DNA of 64,000 bases from Chryseobacterium aurantiacum. GTDB lineage: Bacteria; Bacteroidota; Bacteroidia; Flavobacteriales; Weeksellaceae. The stretch is taken from contig NZ_PXUE01000001.1 in assembly GCF_003020585.1 (NCBI RefSeq), positions 124,001-188,000 on the forward strand. The letters run 5' to 3'. A program made the position numbers and the translations under genes. This document shows, piece after piece, positions 53,606 through 60,913 of this stretch. Positions within the stretch are counted from its first letter, which is position 1. Every line of letters begins with the position of its first letter. The notes below the pieces were generated by a model. That model was not told the DNA's origin and did not search any database. It saw only the letters and a list, made by a program, of their open reading frames with translations.

Positions 53606-54697
53606 ATGAAAAAAATATTATTAATTGTCTTTGCCATATTAGCAGGATTTTTACAGGCACAGACAAAGAAACACACCTCCACCAGACAAAAAACGGAAAA
53701 GAAATGGGTAAACCCTGTTAAACTGACAAAAGAAGAGCGAAACCGTCCTTATATGGATGAGGTTTTGAAAACCCGAGATTCATTAACACCACAGGAAGCA
53801 GAAAGACGTAGAAAAAATATTGCTGTCGGAAATCCTTTTGCGAAGTATGGAGTTTATCCGAAAATTGCAACACTCAGCAAAGGAAAGTATCTGGAATTTC
53901 ACGATATGGATAGTATTGTAAGCATTGGTTCAGTGCGATTCAACAGGAAAACAAAATCTATCATAGAATTTAGAGAGATTGATTTGAGCGACCCCGATAC
54001 ACAACCGTATTTAGATACAGCGGGACGTTGGATAAGCCCTGACCCATTGAGTGAAGAGTTTCCGAGTTGGTCACCATATAATTATGCGTTTAATAATCCG
54101 ATGAGATTTACAGACCCGACAGGATTAGCACCAGAAGATGCAACACAATGTTGTTGGTGGTTTAGATTAATGCCATTATTTGAAGAAACATCTATCAAGC
54201 CAACTGTTATTGAAACTCTTACAAAAACAGGTGAGGCAGGAACTAAAGCAGGAGAGTCATCAGCTCAACAAGAACACTTTAATTTTGGTAGATATGTCGA
54301 AAAAAAGCAACTCGAAGAAATGGGTCTTGAAAAAAATAATAGAACATTTGAATTTAAAGACCCAAAAACTGGAAAAACAGAGAGAACCATACCTGATGCT
54401 ATTACCGATGAAGGAGGAACTGTAGAGATAAAGCACGTACAAAAACAATCTCTTACTAAACAATTAAGAGGACAGCAGGAAATTTCAAAAGCGAATGGAC
54501 AGGAAGCGTTATTAAAAATAAATGAAACGGCTAAACTATCCAAGCCATTAGAAAAGTCAGGAATTAATATTCAAAGATATACACCTCCTGCAAAACCTAA
54601 AATAGATAATATTAAAGTTACTCCTGCTCCTGCTCCAAAACTTATACCTGTGCCCAAGCCCAAGAACCCTTGTGCTGGTATTCCTAATTGTGCATAG
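53606..54697 (+). CDS. Secreted Rhs-core protein with Tox-REase-7-like nuclease end
   Basis: The 363-residue protein has a signal peptide (about 1-19, FLQAQ), a Lys/Arg-rich region and a single Rhs-associated core motif at about 141-175 (RWISPDPLSEEFPSWSPYNY, then NPMRFTDPTGL), which marks the toxin junction in polymorphic toxins. The C-terminal domain has a PD-(D/E)xK-like pattern: IPDAIT with Asp264, then VEIKHV with Glu274 and Lys276, then LTKQLRGQQ, similar to restriction-endonuclease-fold toxins of the Tox-REase-7 type. It ends in a Pro/Lys-rich tail. Unlike usual Rhs toxins there is no large YD-repeat cage. It likely is a secreted DNase toxin (inference). Confidence 0.8.
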   Translation: MKKILLIVFAILAGFLQAQTKKHTSTRQKTEKKWVNPVKLTKEERNRPYMDEVLKTRDSLTPQEAERRRKNIAVGNPFAKYGVYPKIATLSKGKYLEFHDMDSIVSIGSVRFNRKTKSIIEFREIDLSDPDTQPYLDTAGRWISPDPLSEEFPSWSPYNYAFNNPMRFTDPTGLAPEDATQCCWWFRLMPLFEETSIKPTVIETLTKTGEAGTKAGESSAQQEHFNFGRYVEKKQLEEMGLEKNNRTFEFKDPKTGKTERTIPDAITDEGGTVEIKHVQKQSLTKQLRGQQEISKANGQEALLKINETAKLSKPLEKSGINIQRYTPPAKPKIDNIKVTPAPAPKLIPVPKPKNPCAGIPNCA

Positions 54698-54720
54698 TTT
54701 AAAATTTATTATATTTAAAA

Positions 54721-55077
54721 ATGAATAATGTTGAAAAATTGCTTGAAGCAATTAAAGAACAAGCAGAAAAATTCTTACTTGAAAATGGCGAATTTGCTCC
54801 GTATGCTACTCATATTAGAGCGAACGGAAAACTTACATATATTGGTGCTTACTCGGAATCAACCGACTCACAAGAATTATATGATATTTTATTAGCTGGA
54901 GCTTATGACGACTTAAAAGATGAGGACGTTCGAATCTATGGTATTGCTATGGACGGGAAGTATCATGGAAAAGATGTGTTAGTTGTTGAATTTATTCTAT
55001 CACCAGAAAATAAATATCAACAAATCTATCCCTACACCATAGAAAATAAAAAGGTGAAATTTGGCGAACAGCTTTAA
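54721..55077 (+). CDS. Probable immunity protein
   Basis: The 118-residue acidic, soluble protein without a signal peptide is encoded 23 nt after the toxin gene. It has a compact alpha/beta pattern (FLLENGEFAPYATHIRANGK, then YGIAMDG and LVVEFILSPENKY) like several Imm-type immunity families. Assignment as the inhibitor of the upstream nuclease rests on position, size and cytoplasmic location. Confidence 0.65.
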   Translation: MNNVEKLLEAIKEQAEKFLLENGEFAPYATHIRANGKLTYIGAYSESTDSQELYDILLAGAYDDLKDEDVRIYGIAMDGKYHGKDVLVVEFILSPENKYQQIYPYTIENKKVKFGEQL

Positions 55078-55101
55078 TGAATTTATTAATTTCTAAAAAT
55101 A

Positions 55102-56079
55102 ATGACTAATAATCCATATTTGACTTTTAAAAACGATGAATTGACAAAATCGAAAATTTTAGCTAAAGAGCTAAATATTTCTGAAAATGATTTCATCAAC
55201 ATTCAAAATTGGTTTGATTTGTTACTTTTGAAGCATGAAGAATCGAGTAGTGATAGAGAGAAGCAATTAAAAGCAGAAAAAGATTTAGAAACCAAATTCA
55301 GCGAACTTATTTCATCAGAAATTGAAAGAAAAAGCTATAAATATGTATTAACCAAGTTATTGAATTATAATAACGAATTTAATGGCTCATTTTTAAGGTC
55401 ACTATATGTTGCAAGATTAGGGACTTTACTTAGAGAGAACTTAATACCCAAACTTGTAAATGATAACATGATTATCTATTCACCAGAAGATTTTTTACAT
55501 ACTACCGCTTATCTTAGAGATAATTATTTTGTTTCTCCAAATAGTAATTTTTTGGAAGACATATTTAAGATAGAACAGGTACGGGGTATTCTTAAACACG
55601 CTACGATTAAAGTAAAGTATGAAACTTTGAAGAATATATTGCACATTATATATCAAAAGACTTATCACCATGATATAATCTGCTTTAAAAAGATTTTAAA
55701 ATTAGTTTCAGAAAAAGATACAGAGTTAATTGAGTATTTGAAGAAATTTAAAGTAGAAAATAAACAGGGATGTTATAAGATTATTAATGACATTTTAAAT
55801 TTGAAAATATCAGATAACAATTGGAATGACTTTGAGATTAAAGTTCTTCTGATTAATTTTTTCGATACAGCCAAAGGTGCTAATCCTACGACCAGTTGGA
55901 AAAAAAAATTCAAAGAGCTGTCTGTAACTATTGATAAAAACAAGTTTTTACAAATTGTGCAATCAATTTTAGAAAATGAAAACTGTAAAAACTATGAGTT
56001 CGATTATGGAGCGCAATGGGCTGATGATACAGCAAAACGATTTTTGAAGTCGGCGCAATGGATAAAAAATATTTTATAA
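55102..56079 (+). CDS. Unknown helical protein of the PIN/HExxH unit
   Basis: The 325-residue soluble, Lys/Asn/Ile-rich protein appears mostly helical, possibly with HEAT-like repeats in the second half (FKKILKLVSEKDTELIEYLKKF; QIVQSILENENC). The C-terminus WADDTAKRFLKSAQWIKNIL resembles a segment that, in larger helical proteins, continues for many more residues, so this could be a shortened version. Its stop codon TAA and the next start codon overlap as TAATG, so translation is coupled to the PIN protein. It may sense a trigger or hold the nuclease (inference). Confidence 0.7.
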   Translation: MTNNPYLTFKNDELTKSKILAKELNISENDFINIQNWFDLLLLKHEESSSDREKQLKAEKDLETKFSELISSEIERKSYKYVLTKLLNYNNEFNGSFLRSLYVARLGTLLRENLIPKLVNDNMIIYSPEDFLHTTAYLRDNYFVSPNSNFLEDIFKIEQVRGILKHATIKVKYETLKNILHIIYQKTYHHDIICFKKILKLVSEKDTELIEYLKKFKVENKQGCYKIINDILNLKISDNNWNDFEIKVLLINFFDTAKGANPTTSWKKKFKELSVTIDKNKFLQIVQSILENENCKNYEFDYGAQWADDTAKRFLKSAQWIKNIL

Positions 56080-57140
56080 TGAATATGGATTATATTTTTT
56101 TAGATACAAGTATTTTTGTGAAAGAAAACTTTCTTGAGGGAGGTCGTATTAGGGAATTAATGAAATTATCTGAGGAGAGAAAGATAAATATTGTAATGAC
56201 AAAAATTACAATTGAAGAAGTTAAGGTAAGATTTAAAAAACAAATTAAAAAGGCTCTGGAAGAGTTTGGAAAATTTAAGAATAACTATGATAATATTGTT
56301 TTGAAAAATGATATACATGGTAAAGATATTTTTCAACGCCTTTATGATAAACCTATTTCAGAAAAATTTAATAGTGATTTAGATGAATTATTATTAAGGT
56401 CAAATGTTATTATTATTGATTATTCTGAAATAAATGTAGAGCCAATTTTTGAGAAATATTTTAAAGGACAATATCCATTTAATAATGCCGATAAAAAGAA
56501 TGAATTTCCTGACGCATTCTCTTTGGCACTTTTAGAAAAATGGTGTAATAAAAAGAAAATTAAATGTACTTGTTTTTCTACTGATAAAGACTTCTTAGGA
56601 TATATAAGTCCTGTTTTATTCATAACTAAAGATTACGAAAATTATTTAAATAATAAACTGAAAGAAATACTGGAAGAAGAAAGGGTTGAGGTTTTAGATG
56701 AAATTTTCGAAACTAATTCGGATAGAATTGATGAAGAAATTATCAAATGGTATACTCAGAGTTTGGATGATGAAACTCTTTATTATCATTTTATATATTA
56801 CGAGATACATAATTTGAAAGTTACCGATATTACAATTTTAGAAAAGTCTTACCAAATAATTTCGATTGAAGAAGAATGTATAGAGATAGAAATAGATGTA
56901 GAGTTATCATATTATGTTGAATTGACTATTGATGATGAAGAAAATTCATATTATGATGATGAGGAAAAAATTATGCATTTTTATGGAGTGCGTATTGAGC
57001 CTATTGAAAGGACTACTACGGCAACAGTTACTGCATTAGCATATATAACTGATAAAAACGATTATGATAAGTTTTTAGAAATTACAGAGATTAATAAGGA
57101 TGTTTCTTTGAAAATAAGCCCACATGATTATGAGTATTAA
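56079..57140 (+). CDS. PIN-domain (DUF4935-type) nuclease
   Basis: The 353-residue protein has an N-terminal PIN domain (about 1-180) with the metal-binding acidic residues placed as in DUF4935/PIN_12 proteins: Asp in IFLDTSIF, Glu in TIEEVKVR, Asp in NEFPDAFSLALLEKW and Asp in CFSTDKDF. The C-terminal part (about 200-353) is a beta-rich, very acidic domain of unknown function. PIN domains cleave RNA. I start at ATG 56079, which overlaps the previous stop; the ATG at 56058 is inside the upstream gene. It overlaps the next gene by 17 nt. Confidence 0.82.
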   Translation: MNMDYIFLDTSIFVKENFLEGGRIRELMKLSEERKINIVMTKITIEEVKVRFKKQIKKALEEFGKFKNNYDNIVLKNDIHGKDIFQRLYDKPISEKFNSDLDELLLRSNVIIIDYSEINVEPIFEKYFKGQYPFNNADKKNEFPDAFSLALLEKWCNKKKIKCTCFSTDKDFLGYISPVLFITKDYENYLNNKLKEILEEERVEVLDEIFETNSDRIDEEIIKWYTQSLDDETLYYHFIYYEIHNLKVTDITILEKSYQIISIEEECIEIEIDVELSYYVELTIDDEENSYYDDEEKIMHFYGVRIEPIERTTTATVTALAYITDKNDYDKFLEITEINKDVSLKISPHDYEY

Positions 57141-57738
57141 AAGTAATGATAGACATAAAATAAGAAGAGTTTTTTATCACGAATTAGGACATTATGTGTC
57201 TGCATTTTTAAATAAAAAATACTTTACTGGTTATGGCTCAGAATATATTAAAATACATAGGTGCGAAAATAAACAAGATGAATTTTGCGGAAAGACCGAA
57301 CCTATAAAACCTAAAGATTACAAAAAGAATATATTATTCTATGAGACGTTATCTGAAAATCTTGTAAGCTATATATATGGGTGTCTTTTTCAATCATATT
57401 TTTCACAATCCCAAACATTAGAGTATTGTTTTAAATATTTTGGTAAGAATGATGAAGATGCATTTTATAACAACATTGCAATACATCGGTTAGGGCAAGA
57501 AAAAGCGTTTAGGTTGGAGCAATTAAACAATGAGCATTATAAGAAAATAGCTGATAATGAACTTTTAAAGGAGTTAGAAAGCATTGATATTTTAAGTATT
57601 CTTATTGAAAATGATATTAAAGACGAATATTTTGTAGATTTAAAAACCTTACACGAAATTATTGAAGGGTTTTTAGAATCATATAAAGATGTTTATTGCG
57701 AGTTTATTGAGAATTACAAAGATGTAATTAATGAGTAA
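57124..57738 (+). CDS. HExxH zinc metallopeptidase-like protein
   Basis: The 204-residue cytoplasmic protein carries VFYHELGHYVSAFLN at residues 16-30, a textbook HExxH zinc motif; a third ligand could be a Glu in the following helix (YETLSENLVSYIYG). The rest is helical and acidic, ending in repeated FxExYKDV. It overlaps the PIN gene by 17 nt and ends the island just before the right arm repeats. It could activate or inactivate a partner by cleavage (inference). An alternative start is ATG 57130. Confidence 0.75.
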   Translation: MIMSIKSNDRHKIRRVFYHELGHYVSAFLNKKYFTGYGSEYIKIHRCENKQDEFCGKTEPIKPKDYKKNILFYETLSENLVSYIYGCLFQSYFSQSQTLEYCFKYFGKNDEDAFYNNIAIHRLGQEKAFRLEQLNNEHYKKIADNELLKELESIDILSILIENDIKDEYFVDLKTLHEIIEGFLESYKDVYCEFIENYKDVINE

Positions 57739-57757
57739 TAATTGTAAAAAAATATCT

Positions 57758-57777
57758 ACCGTACAATAATCGTACAA
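57758..57777. promoter_or_regulatory. Right ACCGTACA-type repeats
   Basis: ACCGTACA (57758-57765) and ATCGTACA (57769-57776), 11-bp period. The 20-nt block matches the left block at 45676-45695 at 17 positions, in the same orientation. Candidate integrase arm sites. Confidence 0.6.
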
Positions 57778-57790
57778 ATCAAGATAAAAT

Positions 57791-57836
57791 AAAAGCCTTA
57801 AATAACTGATAATTAGTTAATTAAGGCTTTGTTTTT
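57791..57836. terminator. Hairpin terminator at the right end of the island
   Basis: AAAGCCTTAA pairs with TTAAGGCTTT, with an inner TAACT/AGTTA helix, and T or A runs on either side. It ends the island operon and now also serves ssrA on the minus strand in place of the displaced original. Confidence 0.88.
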
Positions 57837-57851
57837 GTGGAGTTGGAGGGA
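57830..57851. repeat. Right attachment repeat (attR)
   Basis: Identical 22 bp to 45515-45536. It covers the ssrA 3' end (acceptor strand and start of the T-arm), which stays functional after integration. Confidence 0.85.
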
Positions 57852-58236
57852 TTCGAACCCTCGTCCAAACAAGCAATACATAAGCTTTCTACATGCTTAT
57901 TCTACTATTGGTTTTCGACTGAAAGCAGAGAGTAGACACCCAACTTCCAACTTATCTTCTAAGGTTTTCGAATTTCAGCCGAAGCTTCTGAAATCTTATT
58001 TCCGCATTCCTATATCCCAGAATCAAACGCCGCAGAACAGAGCATTTGTGGAATATCTTGCTTCCCTACTGAAATCTTCGGGAAAACGCTTGATCTACTA
58101 TACTTCGATATTAAGCTGCAAGAGCGAACTCTTCGTTGCCAGTTAAAATTTTGTAGCAAGGGATTATAGAGATCGCGCTACGGTTCTCTGCATGCTTACT
58201 TACCCATTGGTCTTGCTGTCGAAACCAGTCAACCCC
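57838..58236 (-). ncRNA. ssrA: Transfer-messenger RNA
   Basis: On the minus strand the 5' end GGGGTTG pairs with CAACTCC near the 3' end to form a 7-bp acceptor stem; the T-arm GGGTTCGAATCCC precedes the latter. CCA is not encoded. The tag frame is at 58140-58111 (minus strand) and encodes GNEEFALAA followed by TAA, a typical degradation tag ending ALAA. It rescues stalled ribosomes together with SmpB. Its 3' end is the insertion site of the neighbouring island. Confidence 0.95.
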
Positions 58237-58252
58237 ATGAATTAAGTGACTG

Positions 58253-58260
58253 CAAAGATA
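58253..58260 (-). promoter_or_regulatory. TAnnTTTG -7 box of ssrA
   Basis: The minus strand reads TATCTTTG 17 nt upstream of the tmRNA 5' end. Confidence 0.6.
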
Positions 58261-58616
58261 GAATATTTTGTTTAAATACCGTTAATACTAGTCATTGCTT
58301 TTTTAAATTATAATGAGAGGTATATTTATTGTGGTCTGCTCAATCATAACAAGGTGTCAACATAATGCCTTGTATTTGAGCATGAGGAAAGTAAAATACT
58401 TTAAGATTCAAGGGTTTTATGGAAAGTTTTAACGATTTTCAGTATAATTTGTTGTCAATAGGATGTTTTATTTGCCAAATAATAGAATGAGGTATATTAG
58501 ACTTTAATCTATAGATTCTGTTTTCTGTTGATTTTGTATTGATGTTTTATTGGTTCCTTAAACCCTTTGTAGTAGAGCAATGTTGTAATTTTTTTAAAGA
58601 AAAGGGTAATGATATT
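58261..58616. other. Gap between ssrA and rpsU
   Basis: Over 350 nt of AT-rich sequence without a gene, hairpin or repeat that I can support; the two flanking genes are divergent. Confidence 0.5.
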
Positions 58617-58646
58617 TTGTACTTTAAGAAAAAAGGTCTAGTTTTG
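58617..58646 (+). promoter_or_regulatory. Promoter of rpsU
   Basis: TTG (58617-58619), 19 nt, TAGTTTTG (58639-58646): an ideal match to the Bacteroidota promoter pattern, giving a leader of about 17 nt. Confidence 0.7.
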
Positions 58647-58669
58647 CAATCCAAAATGAGATGTAAAAT

Positions 58670-58867
58670 ATGTTAATAATTCCAGTAAAAGATGGTGAAT
58701 CCATCGACAGAGCTTTAAAAAAATACAAGAGAAAATTTGATAAAACAGGTACAGTTCGTCAATTAAGATCTAGACAAGCGTTTATCAAGCCTTCTGTAAC
58801 TTTGAGACAATCTAAGTTAAAAGCTGCTTACAAACAAAGAGCACTTAGCAAGGAAGAGCAGGCTTAA
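58670..58867 (+). CDS. rpsU: 30S ribosomal protein bS21
   Basis: The 65-residue basic protein MLIIPVKDGESIDRALKKYK.. is the small-subunit protein that lies near the anti-Shine-Dalgarno end of 16S rRNA. Length and sequence are typical of Bacteroidota. Its terminator overlaps the promoter of the Xer gene. Confidence 0.96.
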   Translation: MLIIPVKDGESIDRALKKYKRKFDKTGTVRQLRSRQAFIKPSVTLRQSKLKAAYKQRALSKEEQA

Positions 58868-58889
58868 GATTTTTTCTTAACCATATACT

Positions 58890-58932
58890 AATTCACTTCT
58901 TAAATTCTTATATTTGAGAAGTGAATTTTTGT
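58890..58932 (+). terminator. Terminator of rpsU with a promoter in its loop
   Basis: AATTCACTTCT (58890-58900) and AGAAGTGAATT (58917-58927) form an 11-bp stem followed by a T tract. The 16-nt loop contains TATATTTG (58909-58916), a perfect -7 box for the Xer gene whose transcript would start in or just after the T tract. Confidence 0.75.
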
Positions 58933-58941
58933 TTTTATACC

Positions 58942-59832
58942 ATGATGCTGGATAAGTTCTTAGAATATCTACAATTCGAAAAGAGGTACTCACCTCACAC
59001 CATTACAAGCTATAAAAAAGACCTTGATGACTTTTTTCATTTCTATCTCCGAACAGAGTCATCTGAAGATATAAGTAAAGCCGACAAGAAAATTATCAGA
59101 AATTTTATTGTGGAGCTCAGCGAAAACAATATTTCCAAGAGAAGTATCAACAGAAAACTGTCCTCACTCCGAAGTTTTTATCTTTTCCTTTTAAAGATAG
59201 GTGAAATTAAGGTTTCTCCTACAGAAGGTATCTCTTCCCTGAAATTTTATGCAGAGAAGCAAATTCCTATGTCTAAAGAGGAAATGGCCGATCTGAATGA
59301 CCGGGTATTCGAACAGGTGCGGGATTTGCTGGAAAAATGTATCATGGAAGTTCTTTATCAAACCGGTATGAGGAAAGCTGAACTTTGTGGCCTGATATTT
59401 GAGCATGTTGATCTAAATGAATATGAATTAAAAGTCGTCGGTAAAGGGAATAAAGAAAGGGTAATTCCTATTTCCGGGGATTTGTCCGGGCTTCTTAAAA
59501 GTTATCAGGAAATAAGAAAACCCCAGGCAGAATATGAATCATATTTTTTTGTAAATAAGAAAGGGAAAAAACTCAGCGAAAAATTTGTTTATGTGGTAGT
59601 TAATAAGTACCTTAGTCTTATAACAACGAAAGAAAAAAAAAGTCCTCACATCCTTCGTCATAGCTTTGCTACTCACGTTTTGGATAATGGGGCGGAGATC
59701 TCCAAAGTGAAAAAAATATTAGGGCATTCAAGTCTTGCAAGTACTCAAGTCTATACGAATGCTAATATTGAACAATTGAAAAAAGTGTTTAATCAGGCTC
59801 ACCCTCGAGCGTCAAAAAAAGAAGAATTATGA
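58942..59832 (+). CDS. Tyrosine recombinase XerC/XerD
   Basis: The 296-residue recombinase has an N-terminal SAM-like DNA-binding domain (LDKFLEYLQFEKRYSPHTITSYKKDLDDF) and a catalytic domain with all residues: Arg in LYQTGMRKAELCGL, Lys in VGKGNKERVIP, His-Arg in SPHILRHSFATHVL, His in KKILGHSSLASTQ and Tyr in VYTNANIEQL. It resolves chromosome dimers at dif. I start at ATG 58942 (or 58945), not at the GTG 58921, which lies in the terminator. The hpf start overlaps its stop by 4 nt (ATGA). C versus D cannot be decided. Confidence 0.93.
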   Translation: MMLDKFLEYLQFEKRYSPHTITSYKKDLDDFFHFYLRTESSEDISKADKKIIRNFIVELSENNISKRSINRKLSSLRSFYLFLLKIGEIKVSPTEGISSLKFYAEKQIPMSKEEMADLNDRVFEQVRDLLEKCIMEVLYQTGMRKAELCGLIFEHVDLNEYELKVVGKGNKERVIPISGDLSGLLKSYQEIRKPQAEYESYFFVNKKGKKLSEKFVYVVVNKYLSLITTKEKKSPHILRHSFATHVLDNGAEISKVKKILGHSSLASTQVYTNANIEQLKKVFNQAHPRASKKEEL

Positions 59833-60119
59833 AGATTTCAGTACAATCAATTGGTTTAACACCACACGAACCATTAGAATCACACATTGACAAAAAAGTA
59901 AGCAAATTAGATACATTCTATGACAAGATTCAGGAGTGTAAAGTATTTCTAAAAGTAGAAAACAATGCTGATAAAGCAAATAAAACTGCTGAACTTATTT
60001 TAGCCGTTCCGGGAGATGATATCGTGGTAAAGAAGACTTCTGCAAGTTTTGAAGAAAGTTTGGACCTTTGTGTTGATACAGCTAAAAAGCTACTAATCAA
60101 GAAAAAAGAAATGGCTTAG
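59829..60119 (+). CDS. hpf: Ribosome hibernation-promoting factor (short form)
   Basis: The 96-residue protein has the HPF/RaiA fold: KISVQSIGLTPHEPLESHIDKKVSKLD at the N-terminus and a C-terminal helix with the conserved basic face (CVDTAKKLLIKKKE). It binds the 30S decoding region and stalls ribosomes in stationary phase. It is translationally coupled to the Xer gene; the tRNA cluster follows. Confidence 0.92.
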   Translation: MKISVQSIGLTPHEPLESHIDKKVSKLDTFYDKIQECKVFLKVENNADKANKTAELILAVPGDDIVVKKTSASFEESLDLCVDTAKKLLIKKKEMA

Positions 60120-60150
60120 AAAAAAAAGTTAAAAAAAGTTTATAAAATAT

Positions 60151-60181
60151 TTGAGAATTCAAAAAATCCGTTCTATATTTG
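60151..60181 (+). promoter_or_regulatory. Promoter of the tRNA cluster
   Basis: TTG (60151-60153), 20 nt, TATATTTG (60174-60181); about 40 nt before the first tRNA. Confidence 0.65.
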
Positions 60182-60228
60182 CACTCGCAAAAAAGGAACA
60201 GCGATCTTTTGAATTCTTTTTTATATTT

Positions 60229-60302
60229 GCCTCCATAGCTCAGTTGGCCAGAGCACGTGATTTGTAATCTCGGGGTCGTGGGTTCGAATCCCTCTGGAGG
60301 CT
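60229..60302 (+). tRNA. tRNA-Thr (TGT), copy 1
   Basis: GCCTCCA pairs with TGGAGGC; anticodon loop TTTGTAA gives TGT; T-loop TTCGAAT; discriminator T. CCA is not encoded. First tRNA of the duplicated cassette. Confidence 0.95.
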
Positions 60303-60320
60303 CATAAAATATAAAACTTT

Positions 60321-60401
60321 GGGGAGATTCCAGAGTGGCTAAATGGGACTGACTGTAACTCAGTTGCTTCGGCTTCGTAGGTTCGAATCCTGCTCTCCCC
60401 A
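60321..60401 (+). tRNA. tRNA-Tyr (GTA), copy 1
   Basis: GGGGAGA pairs with TCTCCCC; anticodon GTA in CTGTAAC; a long class II variable arm (TTGCTTCGGCTTC region) as expected for bacterial tRNA-Tyr; discriminator A. Confidence 0.95.
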
Positions 60402-60424
60402 CTTTATATTTTTATAAAAAAAAC

Positions 60425-60455
60425 TTGCAAGATTAAATTAAATTTCTTAGTTTTG
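60425..60455 (+). promoter_or_regulatory. Internal promoter before tRNA-Gly, copy 1
   Basis: TTG (60425-60427), 20 nt, TAGTTTTG (60448-60455); the same element is present in the second cassette. Confidence 0.6.
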
Positions 60456-60489
60456 CACAGCGTTTACCAATGGTTTTGGAAACAAAATT

Positions 60490-60562
60490 GCGGAAGTAGC
60501 TCAGTTGGTAGAGCGTCAGCCTTCCAAGCTGAATGTCGCGGGTTCGACCCCCGTCTTCCGCT
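60490..60562 (+). tRNA. tRNA-Gly (TCC), copy 1
   Basis: GCGGAAG pairs with CTTCCGC; anticodon loop CTTCCAA gives TCC; T-loop TTCGACC; discriminator T. Confidence 0.95.
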
Positions 60563-60566
60563 CAAT

Positions 60567-60596
60567 AAAATCACACTTTAAAAGTGATTTTTTTTA
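60567..60596 (+). terminator. Terminator after the first tRNA cassette
   Basis: AAATCAC with GTGATTT around an internal CTTT/AAAG helix, then eight T residues. Confidence 0.8.
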
Positions 60597-60651
60597 ACAC
60601 TGAAACGTGTAGAGTAGAGTTTCTCTATCACTTTCAGTCAATTATTAAAAT

Positions 60652-60725
60652 GCCTCCATAGCTCAGTTGGCCAGAGCACGTGATTTGTAATCTCGGGGTC
60701 GTGGGTTCGAATCCCTCTGGAGGCT
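60652..60725 (+). tRNA. tRNA-Thr (TGT), copy 2
   Basis: Identical to the copy at 60229-60302, with anticodon TGT. Confidence 0.95.
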
Positions 60726-60745
60726 CATTTTAATATAAAATATCT

Positions 60746-60826
60746 GGGGAGATTCCAGAGTGGCTAAATGGGACTGACTGTAACTCAGTTGCTTCGGCTT
60801 CGTAGGTTCGAATCCTGCTCTCCCCA
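60746..60826 (+). tRNA. tRNA-Tyr (GTA), copy 2
   Basis: Identical to the copy at 60321-60401, including the long variable arm. Confidence 0.95.
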
Positions 60827-60848
60827 CATTTTATATTATAAAAAAAAC

Positions 60849-60879
60849 TTGCAAGATTAAATTAAATTTCTTAGTTTTG
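60849..60879 (+). promoter_or_regulatory. Internal promoter before tRNA-Gly, copy 2
   Basis: TTG (60849-60851), 20 nt, TAGTTTTG (60872-60879), in a spacer almost identical to the one in the first cassette. Confidence 0.6.
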
Positions 60880-60913
60880 CACAGCGTTTACCAATAATTT
60901 TGGAAACAAAATT

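Larger units (their letters stand above)
45515..57851. mobile_element. Genomic island integrated in the 3' end of ssrA
   Basis: The element is bounded by a 22-bp direct repeat (45515-45536 and 57830-57851) that includes the last bases of ssrA. A tyrosine integrase sits just inside the left end. Near both ends are paired ACCGTACA repeats of 11-bp period. The cargo is: integrase, unknown protein, excisionase-like HTH, possible replication protein, a structured non-coding region, a secreted toxin operon, and a PIN/HExxH three-gene unit. No relaxase or conjugation genes are seen, so it looks like a non-self-transmissible integrative element or cargo island. Confidence 0.88.

Noticed and set aside
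57829-58146. 105-residue open frame opposite ssrA
   Set aside because: It is antisense to the tmRNA, whose acceptor stem, T-arm and tag frame are clear.
60097-60402. 101-residue minus-strand frame near the tRNA cluster
   Set aside because: It overlaps two tRNA genes and the end of hpf in antisense.
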